Shown here: piece by piece, positions 20,837 through 25,223 of the stretch | Layout: every line of letters begins with the position of its first letter | How positions within the stretch are numbered: position 1 is the first letter of the stretch | From: JACVRW01 sp036407035 | Lineage (GTDB): Bacteria; Actinomycetota; Thermoleophilia; Solirubrobacterales; Thermoleophilaceae | DNA length: 25,223 bases | Assembly (NCBI GenBank): GCA_036407035.1 | Contig: DASXAA010000042.1 | Location: forward strand, 1-25,223 | Direction of reading: 5' to 3' | The notes under the pieces: model-generated | Databases searched by the model: none | The model's input: only the letters and a program-made list of their open reading frames with translations | Told to the model about the DNA's origin: nothing | Position numbers and translations under genes: made by a program

Positions 20837-21604
20837 ATGAACTCGAACAGTCACACGCTTGCCACCGTGGGCGTGGTGGGCGCGGGCCGCCTCGGCTCTG
20901 CGCTCGCCCGGGCCCTCGCGACGACGGGATGGGCGGTCGACGGACCGTCTCGCCGCGGCGAGACGCCGCGCGGCTGCGACGCGATCGTGCTCTGCGTGCC
21001 GGACTCCGAGATCCCGGCGGCGGCAGCGGCGGTGGCGGGCGCCGCTCCGCTGGTCGGCCACACGAGCGGCGCCACGCCGCTCACGGCGCTCGAGCCCGCC
21101 GGCGCCGAGGCGTTCGGCTGGCACCCGCTCCAGACCTTCGCCGGCGGACCGGACGACGCCGCCCTGTTCGCCGGCAGCGGCTGTGCCATCGCGGGTGACA
21201 CCGAGCGGGCGCTCGAGTTCGCCCGCGAGATGGCCCGCCGGCTCGGGATGACCGCGTTCGAGATCGACGACTCCGGCCGCGCCTCGTACCACGCCGCCGC
21301 CTCGATCGCGTCGAACTTCCTGCTGACGCTCCAGGCCGCGGCGGAGGAGGCGGCCGCCGGGGCCGGGCTCGAGCCGGAGGAGGCGCGTGCGCTGCTCGCG
21401 CCGCTCGTGCGGCGCACGTTGGAGAACCACGCCGCGGTCGGCCCGCGGGAGGCGCTGACGGGCCCGGTCGCCCGCGGCGACGAGGAGACGGTCGCGGCGC
21501 AGCGGGCCGCGGTCGCGGAGACGGCCCCCCACCTGCTCGCCCTCTTCGACGAGCTCGTGGAGCAGACCCGGCGGCTCGCCGGTCACGAGGTGACGGCGCC
21601 GTGA
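20837..21604 (+). CDS. Rossmann-fold DUF2520 protein linked to pantothenate genes
   Basis: The protein has 255 aa from ATG at 20837, preceded by CAGGAA; an upstream in-frame GTG at 20765 is less likely. The N-terminal NAD(P) fold is TVGVVGAGRLGSALARALA (~10-28), with DAIVLCVPDSEI in strand 4. GWHPLQTFAGG (~95-105) and the helical DDSGRASYHAAASIASNFLL segment are typical of DUF2520, a relative of ketopantoate reductase, ProC and prephenate dehydrogenase families. The TGA overlaps the panC GTG, so the two are translationally coupled. The same adjacency (DUF2520 next to panC) is known in mycobacteria (Rv3603c-panC-panD, recalled). The activity is not established; a role as a 2-ketopantoate reductase is plausible. 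Confidence 0.87.
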   Translation: MNSNSHTLATVGVVGAGRLGSALARALATTGWAVDGPSRRGETPRGCDAIVLCVPDSEIPAAAAAVAGAAPLVGHTSGATPLTALEPAGAEAFGWHPLQTFAGGPDDAALFAGSGCAIAGDTERALEFAREMARRLGMTAFEIDDSGRASYHAAASIASNFLLTLQAAAEEAAAGAGLEPEEARALLAPLVRRTLENHAAVGPREALTGPVARGDEETVAAQRAAVAETAPHLLALFDELVEQTRRLAGHEVTAP

Positions 21605-22458
21605 GGGTCGTGCGCCGGATCGCCGAGCTGCGGGAGGCGCTCGCGCCGGAGCGGCGCGCCGGACGGACGATCGGGCTCGTGCCGACGATGGGGTCGTTCC
21701 ACGACGGGCACCTGTCGCTGATCCGCCGCGCCCGCGCGGACACCGACGTCGTCGTCGTGTCGCTCTTCGTCAACCCCGCACAGTTCGGCCCCGGCGAGGA
21801 CCTCGAGGGCTACCCGCGCGACGAGGAGCGCGACGTGCGGCTGGCCGAGGAGCTGGGCGTGGACGTGCTGTTCCCGCCGCCCGTCGAGGAGGTCTATCCC
21901 GAGGGCTTCGACACCACCGTCGCCGTCGGCGGGCTCACGACGGTCCTCTGCGGGCACCCCGAGCGCCGCGGCCCCGAGCACTTCGCCGCCGTGGCCACCG
22001 TCGTGACCAAGCTCTTCAACATGGCCCAGCCGGACGTCGCCTACTTCGGGCAGAAGGACGCCCAGCAGGCGCTCGTCGTCCGCAAGCTGGTGGCCGACCT
22101 CGACATCCCGGTGCGGATCGAGGTCTGCCCGACGATCCGCGAGCCGGACGGCCTCGCGCTCAGCTCGCGCAACGCGTACCTCTCGCCGGAGGAGCGCGAG
22201 CGCGCGGCGGCGCTGAGCCGGGCGCTGCGCGCGGCCGAGGCGCGCGTCTCGGAGGGCGAGACCGCCGCGCGCGCCGTGCTCGCGGCCGCCCGCGCGGAGC
22301 TGGACGCCGCCGGGGTCGACCCGGAGTACCTGGAGCTGCGGTCCGCCAGGGACCTTTCGCCCGTCGAGCGCGTGAACGGCTCGACGCTGCTGGCCGTCGC
22401 GGCCCGTGTGGGCCGCGCGAGGTTGATCGACAACGCGATCCTGGAAGAGTCGAGGTAG
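21601..22458 (+). CDS. panC: Pantothenate synthetase
   Basis: The protein has 285 aa from GTG at 21601 (GTGA overlap). The nucleotidyltransferase HIGH-like motif is TMGSFHDGHLSLI (~29-41). SLFVNPAQFGPGEDLEGYPR (~54-73) is the pantoate/ATP site. HFAAVATVVTKLFNMAQPDVAYFGQKDAQQ and the KMSKS-equivalent LALSSRNAYLS are intact. It condenses pantoate and beta-alanine with ATP to give pantothenate, AMP and PPi. The usual ALHEGH reads SFHDGH, a mild variation. It is followed by panB after 18 nt. Confidence 0.97.
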   Translation: MRVVRRIAELREALAPERRAGRTIGLVPTMGSFHDGHLSLIRRARADTDVVVVSLFVNPAQFGPGEDLEGYPRDEERDVRLAEELGVDVLFPPPVEEVYPEGFDTTVAVGGLTTVLCGHPERRGPEHFAAVATVVTKLFNMAQPDVAYFGQKDAQQALVVRKLVADLDIPVRIEVCPTIREPDGLALSSRNAYLSPEERERAAALSRALRAAEARVSEGETAARAVLAAARAELDAAGVDPEYLELRSARDLSPVERVNGSTLLAVAARVGRARLIDNAILEESR

Positions 22459-22461
22459 ATG

Positions 22462-22468
22462 AAAGGAG
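22462..22468 (+). promoter_or_regulatory. Ribosome binding site of panB
   Basis: AAAGGAG with an 8-nt spacer to ATG at 22477. It argues for that start over the in-frame ATG at 22459, which lies upstream of the site. Confidence 0.8.
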
Positions 22469-22476
22469 CTGATCGC

Positions 22477-23397
22477 ATGAGCACGAGTCCGCGCGCATCC
22501 GCGCCGCCGGCCAAGCGGCCGACCGTGACGCTGTCGAAGCTCGCCGAGAAGAAGGCGCTCGGGGAGCCGATCGTGATGGTCACGGCTTACGACTATCCGA
22601 GCGCCCAGGTCGCCGAGGAGGCGGGCGTGGACGTGGTCCTGGTCGGCGACTCCGGCGCGATGACCGTGCTCGGGTACCCGAGCACGGTGCCGGTCACGCT
22701 CGACGAGCTGCTGATGCTCGCGGCCGCCACGCGCCGCGGACTGGTCACGCCGCTGCTCGTGGGCGACATGCCCTTCGGCTCCTACGAGGTGTCGAACGAG
22801 GAGGCCGTGCGGAACGCCCAGCGGTTCGTCAAGGAGGCCGGCTGCGACGCCGTCAAGCTCGAGCGCGGCGGCACCTCGGTCGAGCGGGCCCACGCGATCG
22901 TGGCGGCCGGGATCCCGGTGATGGGCCACGTGGGCCTGACGCCGCAGACTGCGTCGGCGCTCGGTGGCTACCGCTCGCAGGGCCGCACCGCCGAGCGGGC
23001 GCTCGAGGTCATGCACGACGCGCTCGGCCTCCAGGAGGCGGGCTGCTTCTCGGTCGTCTTCGAGGCCGTGCCGAGCGCGCTGACCGAGGCGATCATGCCG
23101 CGCATGCAGATCCCCGTGATCGGGATCGGGGCCGGCCCCGCCACGGACGGCCAGGTGCTCGTGCTCCACGACCTGCTCGGGATCTACGACGGTCACGCCG
23201 CGCGGTTCGTCAAGCGCTACGGCAACATCCGGGTGCAGATGGTCAAGGGCGTCAGGACGTTCGCCGACGACGTGCGCGCGCGGCGCTACCCGGAGCCCCA
23301 GCACGGCTACACGATGGCGCCGGACGAGATCGAGCGGATGCACGTGCTGGTGGGCGAGCCGAGCGGGGAGCCGTTCACGGGCGGCCTGACCCTGTAG
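22477..23397 (+). CDS. panB: 3-methyl-2-oxobutanoate hydroxymethyltransferase
   Basis: The protein has 306 aa. The (beta/alpha)8 fold shows MVTAYDYPSAQVAEEAGVD (~34-52), VVLVGDSGAMTVLGY with the metal Asp (~53-67), VGDMPFGSY with the second metal Asp, VKLERGG, IPVMGHVGLTPQ and the catalytic Glu in VFEAVPS. VIGIGAGPATDGQVLVLHDLLG is the C-terminal signature. It forms ketopantoate from 2-oxoisovalerate and 5,10-methylene-THF, the first committed step of pantothenate synthesis. The stop TAG shares a base with the GTG of the next gene. panD is not in the window. Confidence 0.97.
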   Translation: MSTSPRASAPPAKRPTVTLSKLAEKKALGEPIVMVTAYDYPSAQVAEEAGVDVVLVGDSGAMTVLGYPSTVPVTLDELLMLAAATRRGLVTPLLVGDMPFGSYEVSNEEAVRNAQRFVKEAGCDAVKLERGGTSVERAHAIVAAGIPVMGHVGLTPQTASALGGYRSQGRTAERALEVMHDALGLQEAGCFSVVFEAVPSALTEAIMPRMQIPVIGIGAGPATDGQVLVLHDLLGIYDGHAARFVKRYGNIRVQMVKGVRTFADDVRARRYPEPQHGYTMAPDEIERMHVLVGEPSGEPFTGGLTL

Positions 23398-23813
23398 TGG
23401 CCGTCCATACGGGGCAGCTCCGCTTCTCGACCGAGGGCGACGGCGACGTGATGGACCTGACCGAGGGGATCGAGAGCGTCGTGGAGTCCGCGGGGGTCGA
23501 CTCGGGCGTGGCCTCGGTGTTCGTGCCCGGATCCACGGCGGCGGTCACGACGATGGAGTTCGAGCCGGGCGGCGTGCACGACCTGCGCGCGCTGCTCGAC
23601 CGGCTCGTCCCGCCACAGGGCGACTACGAGCACAACCGGCTGAATCACGACACGAACTCGCACGCCCACATCAAGGCGGCGATCGTCGGGCCCTCCGAGA
23701 CCGTCCCGGTGCGTGACGGAAGGCTTGCACTCGGGACCTGGCAGCAGGTGGTTCTGATTGACTTCGACGACCGTCCGCGCGAGCGGACGGTGGTCGTCCA
23801 GGTGGTGGGCTAG
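23397..23813 (+). CDS. YjbQ/UPF0047 family protein
   Basis: The protein has 138 aa from GTG at 23397 (TAGTG overlap with panB). Family marks are GSTAAVTTMEFEPG (~46-59), HNRLNHDTNSHAHIKAAIVG (~79-98) with its clustered His/Asp likely metal ligands, VPVRDGRLALGTWQQVVLIDFD, and the R-T-VVVQVVG end. The family is sometimes labelled 'secondary thiamine-phosphate synthase enzyme' from genetic work in E. coli; the true reaction is not settled. Its coupling to panB suggests co-expression with pantothenate synthesis, perhaps only as a passenger. Complete length for the family. Confidence 0.9.
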   Translation: MAVHTGQLRFSTEGDGDVMDLTEGIESVVESAGVDSGVASVFVPGSTAAVTTMEFEPGGVHDLRALLDRLVPPQGDYEHNRLNHDTNSHAHIKAAIVGPSETVPVRDGRLALGTWQQVVLIDFDDRPRERTVVVQVVG

Positions 23814-23846
23814 CGAGAGCCCTCCGGGGCGGCCGCCGCGCCTTCA

Positions 23847-23883
23847 CCGAACACCGCATCCATGGGTACCGAGCGGTGTTCGG
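23847..23883. repeat. Perfect 11-bp inverted repeat after the pan operon
   Basis: CCGAACACCGC (23847-23857) and GCGGTGTTCGG (23873-23883) are exact reverse complements around a 15-nt loop that itself contains CCATGG and GGTACC. No T-tract follows on either strand, so it is either a T-less terminator after the yjbQ-like gene or an operator for the secreted-protein gene 54 bp further on. The rest of the 123-bp gap holds no gene. Confidence 0.6.
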
Positions 23884-23922
23884 AAGGCCGGGTAACGGAT
23901 TAACACTGGCCATGACCGGAGC

Positions 23923-23927
23923 GGAGG
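23923..23927 (+). promoter_or_regulatory. Ribosome binding site of the secreted FN3/Ig-like protein
   Basis: GGAGG with a 9-nt spacer to ATG at 23937. It fixes this start, which is directly followed by a signal peptide. Confidence 0.75.
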
Positions 23928-23936
23928 CAGTCAGGC

Positions 23937-24887
23937 ATGCGTGATCGTGGATTGAAGGGACTTGGGATCGCGGGGGTCGCCTTCCTCGCCTTCTTCGCGC
24001 CGGCGACGGCGGTGGCGGCGCCGGCGAAGCCGGCCGTGACGACCGGCGCCGTGTCGAACCTCGCCCAGACCACGGTCGTCCTGAACGGGAACATCAACCC
24101 GAACGGGGCGGCGACCACCTACTTCTTCCAGTACGGGCCGACGAGCCTGTACGGGGCGCAGACGCCGGCCGCGACGACGGGCAACGGCACCAAGGGGCTC
24201 AAGGTCTCTCTCGGGGTGGCCGGCCTGGCGCCTGCCACGAGGTACCACTACCGGCTCGTCGGCCGGAACTCGAAGGGGCTCGTGAAGGGCAAGGACCGCG
24301 TCTTCACGACGCGCCGCCAGCCGCTCGGCGTGACGCTCGCGGCCACGCCCAATCCGATCATCGCCGGCCACTCCGCCACGCTCGCCGGCCAGCTGACCGG
24401 CACCGGCAACGCCGGGCGGGTTGTCGCGCTCCAGGCGAACCCGTTCCCGTACACGCAGGGGTTCCTGACCCTCGGCAACTCGCAGGTGACCGGACCCACC
24501 GGTGCGTTCTCCTTCCCGCTGCTCTCGGTTGCGGTCAACACGCAGTACCGCGTGCTGATGCCTGCGAACCCGAGGATCGTGAGCCCGATCGTCGTGCTCG
24601 GCGCTGCGGTCAGGGTGACCACGCACGCGAAGGCGCGCGGGAGCCGGCTGCGCTTCTCGGGCCGGATCAGGCCGGGTGCGCCGGGGTCGCAGATCGTGAT
24701 CCTGAAGCGCAGGCACGGCAAGTGGGTGCGCGTCGGACGGACGTTCGCCCGCGCCAGGTCGGGCGGTTACTCCGCCTACCGGAAGGTCATCCACCGGGTG
24801 CGCGGGCGGTACCGCATCGCCGCCGTGGTCGAGGGCGCCTACACGGGCAACTTCGGCCGCGTCGTGGTGGTGCACCGCAGGCGCTAG
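23937..24887 (+). CDS. Secreted FN3/Ig-like domain protein
   Basis: The protein has 316 aa. The signal peptide is GIAGVAFLAFFAPATAVAAPAKP (cleavage near residue 28). Residues ~30-125 form a fibronectin-III-like domain (TTYFFQYGPTSLYGAQT and LAPATRYHYRLVGRNSKG), of the kind repeated in many actinobacterial surface proteins. Residues ~128-220 and ~225-310 look like two bacterial Ig-like domains (TLAATPNPIIAGHSATLAGQ; LRFSGRIRPGAPGSQIVILK). The C-terminus is basic and ends VVVHRRR, like the other secreted proteins here. There is no LPXTG or TM anchor. The function is unknown, probably cell-surface binding or structural. Its stop overlaps the convergent acetyltransferase stop in a CTAG. Confidence 0.82.
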   Translation: MRDRGLKGLGIAGVAFLAFFAPATAVAAPAKPAVTTGAVSNLAQTTVVLNGNINPNGAATTYFFQYGPTSLYGAQTPAATTGNGTKGLKVSLGVAGLAPATRYHYRLVGRNSKGLVKGKDRVFTTRRQPLGVTLAATPNPIIAGHSATLAGQLTGTGNAGRVVALQANPFPYTQGFLTLGNSQVTGPTGAFSFPLLSVAVNTQYRVLMPANPRIVSPIVVLGAAVRVTTHAKARGSRLRFSGRIRPGAPGSQIVILKRRHGKWVRVGRTFARARSGGYSAYRKVIHRVRGRYRIAAVVEGAYTGNFGRVVVVHRRR

Positions 24888-25223
24888 CGCTCGGGGTACT
24901 CCACCCGCCTCAGCACTCGCGCGGGCGCGCCCGCGGCAATCGAGAACGGCGGTACGTCGACGGTCACCACGCTGTTGGCCCCGATCACCGAGCGCTCGCC
25001 GATGGTCACCCCGCTCGTGACGACCACGTTGGCGCCGCACCAGACGTTGTCGCCGATGCGGGTCGGGCCCTTGGTGGTGAAACCCTGCCACGGGACGGGG
25101 CGCTCGGGGTCGTCGAAGCGGTGGTTGCCGTCGGTGACGAAGCAGCCGTTGGCGAACATGCAGTGGTCGCCGATCTCGACCAGCTCGACCGAGGCGACCA
25201 TCACCCCGATGTTCAGGAATGTG
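24884..25223 (-). CDS. Hexapeptide-repeat (left-handed beta-helix) acyltransferase, 5' end outside window
   Basis: The frame is open through the right edge of the window, so the N-terminus is missing; about 112 residues are visible. An internal GTG at 25204 is not the likely start because the preceding residues (TFLNIG) continue the repeat pattern. Hexapeptide coils are visible (VELVEIGDHCMFANGCFVTD; TRIGDNVWCGANVVVTSGVTIGERSVIGANSVVTVDVP), then PPFSIAAGAPARVLRRV, the usual end of a LbH acetyltransferase. The insert DGNHRFDDPERPVPWQG with its His is typical of sugar or maltose O-acetyltransferase-like enzymes. The acceptor is unknown. It is the terminal portion of the gene. Confidence 0.88.
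   Translation of the reverse strand, partial: TFLNIGVMVASVELVEIGDHCMFANGCFVTDGNHRFDDPERPVPWQGFTTKGPTRIGDNVWCGANVVVTSGVTIGERSVIGANSVVTVDVPPFSIAAGAPARVLRRVEYPER

Noticed and set aside
1..25223. CRISPR arrays, IS elements, prophage or toxin-antitoxin modules
   Set aside because: No direct-repeat arrays, transposase or integrase motifs, or paired small toxin/antitoxin genes could be seen.

Overview
The window looks like a chromosomal segment from a very high-GC actinobacterium. It has GTG and TTG start codons, tightly packed operons with 4-nt stop/start overlaps, and an actinobacterial-type Rex. The secreted proteins carry Arg/Lys-rich C-terminal domains of a kind I associate with Thermoleophilia (Solirubrobacterales/Gaiellales). 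That class assignment is an inference from protein style, not from a marker gene. There is no sign of a prophage, IS element or CRISPR array. Most genes are housekeeping.

Layout. 1-1450: the 3' end of a secreted protein gene, a convergent stand-alone HNH endonuclease, and tRNA-Gln(CUG). 1491-3851 (minus): two TrkA/RCK-type NAD-binding proteins followed by an FAD-dependent ferredoxin-reductase-like enzyme. 3877-8617 (minus): a PrxQ/BCP-like peroxiredoxin, then two paralogous APC permease-UspA fusions flanking a 69-aa membrane protein, closed by a hairpin with a short T-tract. 8630-12600 (minus): a secreted protein with seven propeller-like repeats, and the K+-independent-type proton-pumping pyrophosphatase HppA. 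12646-15866 (minus): glutaredoxin-like protein, Rex, YbdK-type carboxylate-amine ligase, DUF1844-like protein and MTA phosphorylase, nearly all overlapping. 15902-17479 (plus): a CPA1 Na+/H+ antiporter. 17476-20740 (minus): family-4 uracil-DNA glycosylase, then tsaE-tsaB-rimI-tsaD. 20837-23813 (plus): DUF2520 Rossmann protein, panC, panB and a YjbQ/UPF0047 protein. 23937-24887 (plus): a secreted FN3/Ig-like protein. 24884-25223 (minus): a hexapeptide acetyltransferase running off the window.

How the parts may work together. The region from 1.5 to 17.5 kb is rich in ion and redox functions: H+-PPase, Na+/H+ antiporter, two permeases with nucleotide-binding UspA tails, RCK subunits, Rex, a glutaredoxin-like protein, a thiol-type ligase and a peroxiredoxin. 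The t6A operon supplies three of the four core bacterial proteins for tRNA threonylcarbamoylation (TsaC/TsaC2 is not here). The pan operon makes pantoate and pantothenate; its first gene is a candidate for a pathway-linked oxidoreductase.

The observations I rate highest are the C-terminal QLDLF clamp-binding-like motif on the uracil-DNA glycosylase, the seven-repeat secreted propeller, the tandem APC-UspA pair, and the redox operon around rex. I did not find convincing evidence of a wholly new system. No gap longer than 300 bases lacks a gene.
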